A DNA stretch of 64,000 nucleotides, taken from positions 247,274 to 311,273 of the forward strand of contig JAUJYZ010000540.1 in NCBI GenBank assembly GCA_033675265.1. The letters are read 5' to 3'. How positions within the stretch are numbered: the stretch's first letter is position 1; every line of letters begins with the position of its first letter. The notes under the pieces were generated by a model, which saw only the letters and a list, made by a program, of their open reading frames with translations, ran no database searches and was not told the DNA's origin. Positions 35,001 through 46,827 of the stretch are shown one piece after another. A program made the translations under genes and the position numbers. This stretch comes from Actinostola sp. cb2023 (lineage: Eukaryota > Cnidaria > Anthozoa > Actiniaria > Actinostolidae).

Positions 35001-38000
35001 AAGGAAGAACTTGTCAAGAACCTGGGAACCATTGCTAAATCTGGCACTAGTGAATTCTTCCAGAAGTTACAGGTAAGCAGTGATACACATGAACAAAAAA
35101 AAAAGATACACATGAACAGTCGGAACATGTATGATAATGTTTAAAGTGCCTATCACCCCTGTGAGATTGTTTTAAAAATCTATTCAATATATGCTGAATA
35201 GTTGGTGGGTTCAGTATTTTGTGATTTGAACCTTGCGTTTATGAGTTATAGAGGTTTGAAATCTCAATATGTAAATTTGATGATGTCTACTAAGGAATCA
35301 TTTATTATACAAAAACGTTCTTGTGCTGATTATTGACAGTGATAGGGAAGGACGTGCGCCATGCGCCATTGGCACGTTTTTAGATCGTACGGCGCAAAAA
35401 AATATTTTCTTTGGGGCCTTAGGGACGCATTACAATTTCAAAAAAACGTGGGTCCACGTCTTCGTTTCAGAGATATTTTGCCGTAAAAATCGAAAATTTG
35501 GCCGCCATTTTGAATTCCCAGGGGAGACTGGGTACGTACTATAATGAGAGTTCGTTTCTTTAAAAACCGCTGTTTTTTGCGCTTTTCAACATCAAAAAGC
35601 AGTTCAAAATCGAAAACATGTTCAGAAAGCTATTTTAGATATCAAAAAGGGAAAACATGGATACTATTTCGAAAAAAAAGTTTTTTGGGTCATTTTGACT
35701 TCCGGTTTTAAGAACGATGGCCCCTTTAGAAAATGTATGGCCCATAAATGTAGCAATTGATGGGCCATTGGCCCACCACTGTTTTCAGCCTTCCCAATCA
35801 CTGATTGACATTTGAAAACTTACAGAATATTTTCACAGTCTTTATAAATGATTTTATAACTTTTTCCCCATTTCAAAAAATAAGCTCTGCTTGAAAAAGT
35901 CTAAATAAGTTATGGCAAATTCCTGGGTTGACGTCATCAAATTTGCATATTGAGATTTCAAACCTCTATAACTCATAAACGCAAGGTTCAAATCACATAA
36001 TACTGAACCCACCAACTATTCAGTTTATATTGAATAGAATTTTAAACAATCTCACAGGGGTGATAGGCACTTTAAACTCAAAAGAGTTGCTCAAAGATGC
36101 AAGGATGGCTTGTTAGTGTGTGGCCTTCTAAGCAAGAATTGCCTGGTTCGATTCTTCATGACCTCACATCCTTGTTTCGACTTCCCTCTAATCCGTGTAG
36201 CTCAGTGCAGCTTTAAATACCCGTAGGACAGAACACTGATGGAGGGAGGGCCGGGGGTAAAAGGGCGCACCGTACAATGTACGTCTCCTGGGAGACCAGT
36301 TTCGACTGAAGGGGCTACGGACGTTAAATATAATACCTTTACGACCTTTACAGTGTCGTGTTTTCTCTCAATATCGTGATACACATGAATTGTACTACTA
36401 GTATTGCTTGATATTAGTACACTTCATTTCCGGTCTCGTGAGGAATTTTCATCAGCTGAATTGCACCTTTTCAATAGAATACTCTCTGCTTGATAACACA
36501 TGGGGGACAGTTTTGCCCCTCAGTTGAAGGAAAATAATTGATTTCAAGCAATTATTGTGGATTTCAATATAATTTAATGGAATGGGATGGAATATGTAAT
36601 GCAGTAGGGACTGACGGTTAAGCTAGTAGAGAGTGCATCAGTGTACCTGTATAAGAACAAGTATGTAAAATAGGAATAAATTTGCTGGCGTTTTGGACGT
36701 GTAGTACTTTGTTGACACTTTTCTTCTGTAAGGCATGTACAATGTAAGTGGCTAAAATATTATCATGATATTGAGATGATGATGATAGTATACATGTAGA
36801 ATTTGTTGATGTTGTAGATGATGGTCATGATACTTAGATAGTGATACAAATGACAAAATAATGTATCAATTAATTTATGATTGTTTTGTGTATCAGGATT
36901 CTGCTTCAGAACAAGCCAGTGATCTGATTGGTCAATTTGGTGTTGGATTCTACTCTGCCTTCTTGGTCGCCGATCGTGTGATTGTTACCAGTAAACACAA
37001 TGACGACAAGCAGTACATCTGGGAATCAGACGCTTCCTCATTCTCCATCACTGAGGATCCACGTGGACCCACCCTTAAGAGAGGAACAACAGTCAGGTAA
37101 ATTACTTGTACAGCTATGCATCACTTACCATTGGTTTTCATTCGTTAGTCCATTCGTTTCCATTCGATCGATTCCATTCATTTCCATTCATCAGTCCATT
37201 CGTTTTCATTCGTTAGTCCATTCATTTCCATTCATTGTAGAAGAACATCCCTCTAGATGGACACATTTGTGTTACAAGTACTTTCTGTTGTTGTTACCTA
37301 TCTTCTACGCGCCTATAAGAGGTGCAATAAGGCCTCTGTGCTTTCTGCACTGTTGTAACTCGGGCTCTAGAACCTCATGCAAAATAAATGAGAAGTTTTC
37401 TCCTTGAAGTTATGGTGTAAGACAATGCATCAAGACCAGCATTTGTCAATCATTTACTGTGAAACTCACTATAGTGGTAAATTGCCCGGCAGGAATTCGA
37501 AATGGCGGCGAGACAATTTGTATCACATGATCACAAAATATTTGTCACGTGATCGAACGTTGAGTCGATGTTTCTTCTTGAAATGATTTGAGCGAGATTA
37601 AACAGGAAAAAATGTGATGAAACAAGCGTATTGTTGTAAGGCATTGTTTTCCTGTTTACCTCCCCCTCAATCATTTCAAGAAGAAACGTTGACTCAACGT
37701 TCGATCACGAGACAAATATATTGTGATCACGTGATACAAATTGTCTCGCCACCAGTTCGAATTCCTGCCGGGCAATTTACCACTATAGTGAGTTTCATAG
37801 CAAGGACATCCAAAAGCAACATTGAAGTGGGGGGAGGGGGTATTTCACTTCAAGATGGCACATTTTGTTTTGCACAAGATTGCAGTCAGTTTTAAGTACA
37901 ATAACACTCTAAATATAATTGTTACTGTTATTTTCCAGCCTTCACCTGAAAGAAGAAACCAGAGACTACCTAGAACCAGATACCATCCGTCAATTGGTCA

Positions 38001-41000
38001 AGAAATACAGCCAGTTCATCAACTTCCCCATCTACTTTTGGTCCAGCAAAGTTGAATCTGTTGAGGAACCCATTGAGGACGAACCAGCCGAGGCGAAGGA
38101 TGAGAAGAAGGACGAAGCTGCCGAAGACAAGAAAGAGGATGAGAAGAAAGAGGATGAGAAGAAGGATGAAGAAAAGAAGGATGAAGACAAGAAAGATGAA
38201 GACAAGAAAGATGAAGACAAGAAAGATGAAGACAAGAAAGACGAGAAGGATGAGAAGGACAAAGATGATGATGTGGAAGTTGAGGAAGAAAGTGACGATA
38301 AGGACAAGAAGAAGACTAAAACTGTAAGTATTTTAATAATAATAATAATAATAATGGTTTATTCAATAGATTCCACATAGTGTCTCTTTGTCTTCAGATT
38401 TTTTTCATTATAAGGATTTTTTTACATGATGCAGTTTTACTATAGTCATTGCAAGACAAGTTGCATTATTGCGCATGCAACATCTAAAATATTTGTGTTG
38501 CAAGAAAAGAAGAGCTGCACTTTACACCTTCTACTTGTTGCAATGCTACGCAATCATTTGCAACATATAATAACACCCCTTTTGAAACTTGTTGTGATCA
38601 TTGCATTGTGAGTTGCAAGAGAAAGTTCCTCATAATGGCACTTTATTATTAAAAATGGGCTATCTTGTTGTGTTTGTGGTCAGCGCAAGACTCTTACAAA
38701 GCCTCACTCCATTTTCAGGTTGAAAAGACAATTTGGGACTGGGAACAGCTTAACACCAACAAACCCATTTGGACCAGGAAACCCAAGGATGTTACTGATG
38801 AAGAGTACAATGAATTCTACACATCTTTCACTAAGGTATGAATACAATTTATTCATTTATTCATTTTTCTTCCATTCATTCAATTTTCATTTGTACCTTT
38901 GTTCATTCATTCATTTGATTGTTCCTTCCTTGACTCATTCATTGCCATACATTCATTTATTCATTCATTTATTTTTCTTCCATTCATTCAATTTTCATTT
39001 GTACCTTTGTTCATTCATTCATTTGATTGTTCCTTCCTTCACTCATTCATTGCCATACATTCATTTATTCATTCGTTTATTTTTCTTCCATTCATTCAAT
39101 TTTCATTTGTACCTTTGTTCATTCATTCATTTGATTGTTCCTTCCTTCACTCATTCATTGCCATACATTCATTTATTCATTCATTTATTTTTCTTCCATT
39201 CATTCAATTTTCATTTGTACCTTTGTTCATTCATTCATTTGATTGTTCCTTCCTTCACTCATTCATTGCCATACATTCATTTATTCATTCGTTTATTTTT
39301 CTTCCATTCATTCAATTTTCATTTGTACCTTTGTTCATTCATTCATTTGATTGTTCCTTCCTTCACTCATTCATTGCCATACATTCATTTATTCATTCAT
39401 TTATTTTTCTTCCATTCATTCAATTTTCATTTGTACCTTTGTTCATTCATTCATTTGATTGTTCCTTCCTTCACTCATTCATTGCCATACATTCATTTAT
39501 TCATTCATTCATTTTTCTTCCATTCATTCAATTTTCATTTGTACCTTTGTTCATTCATTCATTTGATCCTTCCTTCCTTCACTCATTCATTGCCATACAT
39601 TCATTTATTCATTCATTTATTTTTCTTCCATTCATTCAATTTTCATTTGTACCTTTGTTCATTCATTCATTTGATTGTTCCTTCCTTCACTCATTCATTG
39701 CCATACATTCATTTATTCATTCATTCATTTTTCTTCCATTCATTAAATTTTCATTTGTACCTTTGTTCATTCATTCATTTGATTGTTCCTTCCTTCACTC
39801 ATTCATTGCCATACATTCATTTATTCATTTATTCATTTTTCTTCCATTCATTCAATTTTCATTTGTACCTTTGTTCATTCATTCATTTGATTGTTCCTTC
39901 CTTCACTCATTCATTGCCATACATTCATTCATTCATTTGATCCTTCCTTCCTTCACTCATTCATTGCCATACATTCATTCATTCATTTGATTGTTCCTTC
40001 CTTCACTCATTCATTGCCATACATTCATTTATTCATTTATTCATTTTTCTTCCATTCATTCAATTTTCATTTGTACCTTTGTTCATTCATTCATTTGATC
40101 CTTCACTCATTCATTACATTCATTTATTCATTGGTACAATGTAAACAATGACATATTTGCATGCACTGTCATATAATGTAACAATACCTAATACAATAAT
40201 AAATATATACATATTTAATGATAAAAGGTGTATAAGTTTATTGTATAAACTCATTGCTTTGATTTAAATAATGTACAGGAATCAGAACCCCCAATTGCCC
40301 ACACCCACTTTGTTGCCGAGGGTGAGGTCACCTTCCGATCCATCCTCTATGTACCCAAGGCTGGACCAAACAGCATGTTCTCCGATTACGGCAAGAAGAT
40401 GGACGCCATTAAACTGTATGTCCGTCGTGTCTTCATCACCGACAACTTTGAGGAGATGATGCCCAAGTATTTGAACTTCATCCGAGGCATTGTCGACTCT
40501 GACGACTTGCCATTGAACGTGTCCCGTGAACAGCTCCAACAACATAAACTTCTTAAGGTCATCAAGAAGAAACTCGTACGTAAGGCTTTGGACATGATCA
40601 AGAAGATCCCCAAGGATCAGTATGTTGAGAAATTCTGGAAGGAATACAGCACAAAGTAAGTTAGACGTGTGACAAAACATGTGTTTATCTATTCTTATTA
40701 CGTGTATCTCCATACAGCTATTTCAAAAACGGTTGATGGAAGGTTTTGTTGCATGTTGCATACCAAGCCCAAAACCCACTATGGGCGATGTGAATGGAAT
40801 CAGTGAAAGGTCACAACAATATGGACTCTGGGAATTTTCCCAAACTTTGTCTTCGCAATATGGAGCCAGAATATTTTCTTATGTATGTGCATGCTGACAT
40901 TATTTACATATGATCCACAATAAATTTCGGGCTTGGTATGCAAGATGCATGATGCAACAAAACCTTCACCAACCTTTTTTTAAATAGCTGTATATGAAAC

Positions 41001-43768
41001 TCTTAAACTTTCTATAAAGCTTTCGTTGTGTCCCCTATAATACTTGACATGTTAATAAAGTTATTAATATTATAAAGTAATCACATCATTTTTGAACTAT
41101 TTAAGCATCAAATTGGGTGTCATCGAGGATCACTCTAACAGAACACGTCTTGCCAAGCTCCTTCGGTTCTTCTCGTCCAACTCTGAAAAGGATGTCACCA
41201 GCCTGGCAGACTATGTAGAGAGAATGAAGGATAAACAAGAAGCCATTTACTTTATGGCTGGTCACTCGCGCAAAGAGGTGAGTTCACAAGATCCTTTAGA
41301 CTTGCCACAAGCCACTACTGACTATGTTCGGTTGTATGTCCTCTGTATGTTGTCTGTCCCACAATATATATACACCTGTATATACGTCTGTGTAGTAATT
41401 ATATCAATTTTTTTAGGTCGAGACCTCACCTTTTGTCGAAGCTCTCCTCAAGAAGGGTTACGAAGTCTTGTACCTTATTGAACCAGTAGATGAGTATTGC
41501 ATGCAGAGCTTGCCAGAATTTGAAGGCAAGAAGTTCCAAAATGTTGCCAAAGAAGGATTGAAGGTCGGCGAGGACTCTGATAAAAAGACAAAGAAGAAGG
41601 AAGAAATGGAGAAGACCTACGAGCCTCTACTCAAATGGCTGAAGGAGGACGCCCTCAAGGACTTGATCGAGAAGGCTACCATTTCCGAGAGATTGCATGG
41701 TTCTCCATGTGCTCTTGTCGCTAGCTCTTACGGATGGTCTGGTAACATGGAACGTATCATGAGAGCTCAAGCTTATGCTAAAACAGATGACCCTAGCAAC
41801 CAGTAAGTGAGGGGACAGTTGCGTAGTAACAGGCTTGAAAACCTGTTTATATGTCTAGTGTTTTATAGGATGATGTTGATGATAATCGATAGTGATGATA
41901 TGATGGAAATTATGATGATGATGATAGTGATGATGATTATGCTGCCTGCAAGGTGATTTTTGCAACGAGGATGACAGTAATGGTGATGATGATGATATCA
42001 ACATTGATGATGATGATTGTGCAGTGTAATGATAGAAATGATGATGATAGTGATAGTAATGATGATGATGATGATTGTGGTGCCTGCAGTGTAAGGATAG
42101 CAATTAGGATGATGTTGATGATAATCATTAGTGGTGATAATTGTGCTGCCTGCAGGGTGATGATAGCAATGAGGATGATGGTAATGAGGATGTTGATGAT
42201 ATCAATAATGTTGATGATGATGATGATGAGACTACAATTGCGCCTGCCTGTCTTCAACCAGTATCTTCTGTACATTTCTAGATATTACGCCACCCAGAAG
42301 AAGACCCTTGAGGTCAACCCTCGTCATCCCCTCATCAAAGAACTCCTCAAGCGAATCGAAGCCAACAAGGACGACCAGACCGCCAAAGATCTCTCACGTG
42401 TCTTACTGGAGACTGCAACTCTAAGATCAGGCTACTTGGTCAAGGTTGGTATCACAATAAAAAAGAACTGATTTTGGATTTTTGAAAGATTTTTTCAACT
42501 TTTTCTCAATGAAGGACCACTTCGTCCTCAAAACACCTAAACGTTGATATTGACATTAGGTCACATACCTGCAAAGTTATGAGCTTTCAAGTCACTAAAA
42601 TAAGAGAGAAATGTATGGTTGTCCCTCTAAACCTCCCTCCAAACCATGCAGTCTCTGTATTTCTAGAAATTTTTGAAACAACGCTATTTTAGCTGAAAAT
42701 GGAAATGGAAATAGTATTTCGTTTCCAAGTGTTTAACTTGCTGAAATTTCAGTCTTGCTAATTTGCTTGTGAAAGTGTTTTGTAAGTAATTAGGTTAATC
42801 CGAATCTACACAAGCAAATTTTCCTTGACAAGGAAGATTTGCTCGTGTAGACGACAAAAACATCGCCAATTTTTCCTTGTCAAGGAAAACTTGCTCGTGT
42901 AGATGCGGCTTTACTTTTGAAGAAACCAGTCCCCTAGCTTGCTAAATAACTATCTTCTCACAGGATTCACAAGACTTTGCTCAGCGAATTGAGCGTATGC
43001 TTCGTCTCAGTATGAACGTCGACCTTGAAGCCAAGGTTGAGCCAGAGGAGGAGGAAGAGGAGAAAGAAGAAGAGAAAGAGGAAGAAGTGGATGCAGAAGG
43101 TGATGACAAGGACAGCAAAGAAGAGGAGAAACCTGCTGAAGAAGCCGATACTAAAGAAGCCGATACTAAAGAAGCCGAAACTAAAGAAGCCGATACTAAA
43201 GAAGCCGAAACTAAACAAACCAAAGAAGAACCAAAAGCAGACGCCAAAGAAGACGAAGTCGAGGTGAGAATGACACGAAGTACCCCAAACAATAATCCTT
43301 GAAAGAAAAAAATATTTAGGTTTTGTTTCCCAATATTCGTGTGATTCTATAAAACTGTGTTGTTGTATAAATGATATTCCTTCCTTTCTTTATATCCATG
43401 AAATCAAATTAACACAATACAGTGGAACCTCTATATAACGGCCACCCTCGGGACTTTGCAAAGTGGCCGTTGTATAGAGGTGGCCGCTTAGCTTGACTGA
43501 CAAAAAAAAAATCGGGACCTTGTAAAGTGACCGCTGAATAGAGGGTGGCCGCTTCATAGAGGTCCGTTATATAGAGGTTCCACTGTATTAAAAATATAGT
43601 ATCATCCCCGCCGGCCTACCCATAAACCTCAGCGGACTGATCTTCCGGTTTCACTGGTTGGTCACCCTGTGGTATTTCTCAACATTCGTAGAATCTTATA
43701 GAAATCTTTGCTGTTTTTCTTAGGGCGAGAAGAAAGAGGCCCCAGCAGAGCCTAAAGATGAACTTTAA
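32054..43768 (+). CDS. HSP90B1: HSP90B1 / GRP94 (endoplasmin), ER-lumen Hsp90 chaperone
   Basis: ATP-driven chaperone of secreted and membrane proteins. Twelve coding exons with matching phases: 32054-32105, 33977-34242, 34830-35072, 36897-37096, 37939-38323, 38719-38835, 40279-40655, 41106-41277, 41417-41802, 42282-42444, 42964-43263, 43724-43768 (about 901 residues; vertebrate forms about 800). Signal peptide [20 protein letters not shown]-site motifs: [43 protein letters not shown]. Middle domain has [20 protein letters not shown]. It ends PKDEL-stop. The extra length is a charged linker of repeated DKKDE units (38090-38320) and a C-terminal acidic stretch with [10 protein letters not shown] repeats (43135-43220). 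Start chosen because it gives the signal peptide and a phase-1 donor. It lies opposite CRELD across a shared promoter. Confidence 0.97.
35141..36075. repeat. Family B-like MITE carrying a nested insertion
   Basis: TTAAAGTGCCTATCACCCCT at the left and its complement at 36056-36075. Arms share CAGTATTTTGTGATTTGAAC and GAGTTATAGAGGTTTGAAAT. In HSP90B1 intron 3. Confidence 0.8.
35339..35803. mobile_element. Second transposon inserted inside the MITE, with target-site duplication
   Basis: ATTGACA flanks it on both sides (35332-35338 and 35804-35810). The ends GTGATAGGGAAGG and CCTTCCCAATCAC are near-inverted. In the uninterrupted relative at 5967-6434 the sequence at this point continues without a break (TTATTGACATTTTT), so the insertion came second. 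Confidence 0.65.
37459..37798. repeat. Inverted-repeat MITE in HSP90B1 intron 4
   Basis: CTCACTATAGTGGTAAATTG, CCCGGCAGGAATTCGAA and GAGACAATTTGTATCAC at the left all recur inverted on the right. Confidence 0.8.
38845..40135. repeat. 108-bp minisatellite in HSP90B1 intron 6
   Basis: About 11 copies of a 108-bp unit built from ATTCATTCATTT, TTTTTCTTCCATTCATTC, TCATTTGTACCTTTG and CCTTCCTTCACTCATTC; successive ATTGCCATAC marks start at 38941, 39049 and so on. The unit is 36 codons, so two overlapping frames stay open for 363-406 codons. These are intronic and not genes. Confidence 0.93.
40712..40993. repeat. Inverted-repeat MITE, family D (copy 2, inverted)
   Basis: TACAGCTATTTCAAAAACGG at the left and the complement at the right. 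Its interior (CACAACAATATGGACTCTGG, TGCATGCTGACATTATTTAC) matches 12341-12635 in reverse. Confidence 0.8.
41865..42235. repeat. GAT-rich repeat in HSP90B1 intron 9
   Basis: Degenerate GATGATGAT array with interspersed TGTGCTGCCTGCA-type units (three copies). Low complexity. Confidence 0.75.
43421..43588. repeat. MITE with ACAGTGGAACCTCTATATAACG ends
   Basis: Terminal inverted repeats ACAGTGGAACCTCTATATAA with CGG and the complement, with further inverted blocks GGCCACCCTC and GTGGCCG inside. The end style resembles pogo/Tigger-type elements (from memory). In the last HSP90B1 intron; an end fragment is at 20329. Confidence 0.8.
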
Positions 43769-44113
43769 ATACACAGCTTTACAAGCCAAGAGAACGATAG
43801 ATGCTCAGTACCAAGGGAATATTGCACCAAGATCTTCTACTCCCATACGTAGCCCTACAGGGGCCCCCTTTGGTTTAGTGTTACTTTGAATTCAGCAAAT
43901 CCTAGGTATCTTTGGAATTCCTTTGTACAGCATGGCTTCTGTTAGTCTATCGAACAAAGACTTTATTTATGAAAATCACTTTGTTAGAACAAGTATACAA
44001 TGGCACTTTTTATGCTTTTTGTAAGTAATCCTGTGAATGCTTTGCACTGTGTTACGAAGCAGGATGTGTTTTCCAATGTCTATCGCTGTTCTAACGAACA
44101 CAACTAACAACAA

Positions 44114-44119
44114 ATTAAA
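44114..44119 (+). terminator. Probable HSP90B1 poly(A) signal (ATTAAA)
   Basis: ATTAAA 346 bp after the stop codon, followed by a GT-rich stretch (GTGTGTGGTTCTCTG, about 44147), as expected of a cleavage site. A second ATTAAA lies close by. Confidence 0.4.
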
Positions 44120-44219
44120 AACATTTCTATTAACATTAAAACACGTGTGTGGTTCTCTGATTTTTGATGAGACCCCAAAGGACTTTGTAAATGTCATAGC
44201 TAGTATACAAGGTTCTTGT

Positions 44220-44811
44220 CTCGCAACATTGCCAGGGGCGGATCTAGGGGAGGGGTGCAGGGGGTGCGCACCCCCCTGGATGAGCTGATATCAACTGCGT
44301 TATTGGTGCTTGAGTTTGTGTACGTCCTGATCATAAATGGTGCACCCCCTCGTAAAAGATGGTGCACCCCCTCCTAAAAATGGTGCAGGTATAACGTGCT
44401 TAAAGTGCCTATGAAACGAAAATGTCGATCCTTGTTTTATTGTACATTATTGTTGTTTGGTCTTTCTCTGAACATTTGCTGTATTTAAACATCGACTTTG
44501 AGCGTGCGAACATTTTCTTTTCGCGGTTCGAAAATTATCATTTTCAACCAAAATGTGCGACAAGAGATTGGGACCTTGAAAAGGGCTCGGTGACGTCAGA
44601 GGTTGTGCATGCCTTTGTTTGCACAACTCTTGACGTCACATTTCTATAGTTTGACCGAGCGGGAATTGTCGCACTTTGAAACCCAAAATGCCCAACTTCG
44701 TGCGCGAAATAAAAAATGTTCCCGTAACTCAATTCACTTTTTATTAACGCCATGTAAACAAGCAAATAGTATATTAAGGGTTTCCTTGTATGCAGGCATC
44801 AGATTAAATAA
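44220..44811. other. Intergenic repeats downstream of HSP90B1
   Basis: Contains GGTGCACCCCCTC repeats (44255-44390) and an inverted-repeat-like stretch starting TTAAAGTGCCTATGAAACG (44399), the opening of family B elements, without a clear right end. No gene seen. Confidence 0.4.
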
Positions 44812-44850
44812 ATTGTAGTGGCTTCATCTGCATTTAAAATTTGTTTAATG

Positions 44851-44887
44851 AACCAAGCTTTCGGCCATTGCGGCCATCTTCAGGGTT
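44851..44887 (-). ncRNA. Hammerhead-like motif in left inverted repeat
   Basis: Inverted copy of the motif at 45671-45707: AACC, CTGAAGA, GGCC stem, GAAA, GCTT, GGTT on the minus strand. Confidence 0.4.
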
Positions 44888-45670
44888 ATGAAAGTACACA
44901 ATTCCTACGTAGCTAACAGAAAGCGGTATCCATGGAATATTAACTGAACAGCGCGCGCTAACTAGATTTTAAATAGAGCGCGAGCTAGGATCAAAGTAAA
45001 AACAACAAACTATACAAAGTTACTAAACATATATGAGTTACAGAATGAATGAATGAATAAATAAAGCAAAATATGAATAAATGGATGGGTGGATGAAAGA
45101 ATGAATGAACCAGTGAATGGATAAATGGGTGGGTAGATGAAAGAAAGAATGAATGAATGAACCAGTAAATGGATAAATGGGTGGGTAGATGAAAGAATGA
45201 ATGAATGAATGAACCAGTAAATGGATGGGTAAATGAAAGAATGAATCAGTAAATGGATCAGTAGATGAATGAATGAATAAATGAATGAATGAATGAACGA
45301 ACGAACCAATTGATGGATAGGTAGATGAATAAATGAATAAAATAATTAATGAATGAATGATAAGTACAATTACATTTTCTTCAATAATGGCATATAACTA
45401 TCTGGTAAAGTCCTTCCATTGTCTCTATTAAATAACACTTTGCTATTCCGTGCAATATATACAAATTGATTCCAACCATCTTCTTTGCTGCCATCTTGCT
45501 TCATTCCTAAGTATTTTCGTGTCATCCCATTTGATGTTATGCCCCATTTGGTTAGCATGTTCAGACAAGGCTGATTTGTCTGTGTTTCCCAGCCTCACAT
45601 TCCGTTGGTGTTCCATCTTCCTTGTTGTTGTCTGCTTTCTGTTAGCTACGTAGGAATTGTGTACTTTCAT

Positions 45671-45707
45671 AACCCTGAAGATGGCCGCAATGGCCGAAAG
45701 CTTGGTT
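45671..45707 (+). ncRNA. Minimal hammerhead-ribozyme-like motif in right inverted repeat
   Basis: AACC (45671-45674), core CTGAAGA (45675-45681), stem II GGCC/GGCC with loop GCAAT, GAAA (45696-45699), GCTT, GGTT (45704-45707). AACC and GGTT form stem I; A-GC-U-U gives a single-pair stem III. Such reduced hammerheads are known from Penelope-like elements, and the GIY-YIG remnant is adjacent. A T between the core and stem II is unpaired, so activity may be weak. Confidence 0.45.
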
Positions 45708-46289
45708 CATTAAACAAATTTTAAATGCAGATGAAGCCACTACAATTTATTTAAGCAAATAGTATTTGCATATTTTCATTTTTCTTGTGAAAACAAAACT
45801 AAGGACATCTATTCCAAGCGCGCGCAAATGTGTTTCGAACGGAGTGGTAATAAGAGCAACATTTTCTCATCAATTAACTTTCAACGCAACAACTGAATGT
45901 TGCGAGACAAGTTGCACGATTTTGTTGCCCGTATAACCGAACTTTACGCACTTACGTTTTCTTTATTCAGCGAAAACTAGTTTCGTTTTCACAACCTCCT
46001 AAGTTCGCTAAAGATCTACTGCGTTGAACTACATAGCTGTGTGCGCGCGTAAATTCAAATACTTAGCGCGCACACTACATAACGAACCCTGTGTTGCCGG
46101 GTAGAAAAAGATAGGTAAAGCATAAATATAGTTTCACAACAACAGCATGAGGAACACGCGAACATAGTTCCATTCTGTCCTGTTGTTCATCAGTCTGTCC
46201 GGTCTCTCTCTTTATTCTCACGGTGTCAGGTTAACTCGTGGATTGCATGTCCGGAGCGCGATGTTTGGGGCGGTTTTCCATAGACATTG

Positions 46290-46674
46290 GTCTAACTGAC
46301 AGTAGAAACGGTTCGAGTTAGCGGGGGTTCGCGTTAATGGGGTAAATTTGATCCTGATTTGAGCCAAGGGAAAATAAAATTAGTTCGAGTTAGCGGGGAG
46401 TTCGAGTTCGAGTGATGGCACTAACCAAGTAGATGTTACTAGACACTAATTCCATTGTTTTCTTTTGTTTTGATTTGACTATTAGTCACTAACTATTATA
46501 TTTTGTTTTGACGGGTTTTCACGGGTTAAGTGCCACTGATCACTCTAGCGGGGTTTAGAGTTAACGGGAGTAAATTTGACCAAGGGAAAATATATAACTG
46601 AAATTAGTTCGAGTTAAGTTAGCGGGGAGTTCGAGATAACCGATCGAGTTTGAGTTAGCGGGGTTCTACTTTAG
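46290..46674. repeat. MITE with CAGTAGAA..GTTCGAGTTAGCGGGG ends
   Basis: Left CAGTAGAAACGG, right GGGGTTCTACTTTAG, with GTTCGAGTTAGCGGGG repeated several times in direct and inverted form. Ends about 150 bp from the first CniFL stop codon. Confidence 0.6.
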
Positions 46675-46827
46675 TGCACTAAATCCATTGTGTTCTTTTT
46701 TGTGTTCTTTTGTTTTGTTTTCTACATACTATTAAACTGATATAGTTTCTGCTTCACGAGTATATGAAAACCACTCTGATCTAAGCGCCAGATCCAAATA
46801 TAGCAGTTGAATTCTGAACAATTAATA

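Larger units (their letters stand above)
44812..45755 (-). mobile_element. Penelope-like retroelement remnant between inverted repeats
   Basis: Flanks of about 75 bp are inverted copies (TAGTGGCTTCATCTGCATTT, GAACCAAGCTTTCGGCCATT). Minus-strand 45670-45370 encodes, across one frameshift, the C-terminal part of a GIY-YIG-type endonuclease domain of Penelope-like elements: LGNTDKSALSEHANQMGHNI, W-D-x-x-K-I-L, RRWLESI, then LFNRDNGRTLPDSYMPLLKK. The rest of the reverse transcriptase is absent; instead there is a GAATGAATG-rich array (45040-45360). Frame break and loss make it dead. Confidence 0.6.

Noticed and set aside
38720..39990. Two overlapping + strand ORFs of 406 and 363 codons (Phe/His/Ser-rich)
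   Set aside because: Produced by a 108-bp tandem repeat whose unit is a multiple of three; it lies in an HSP90B1 intron. Only 38720-38835 overlaps a real exon, in a different frame.
45010..45309. Minus-strand Ile/His/Ser/Phe-rich ORF
   Set aside because: GAATGAATG simple repeat within the Penelope-like remnant.
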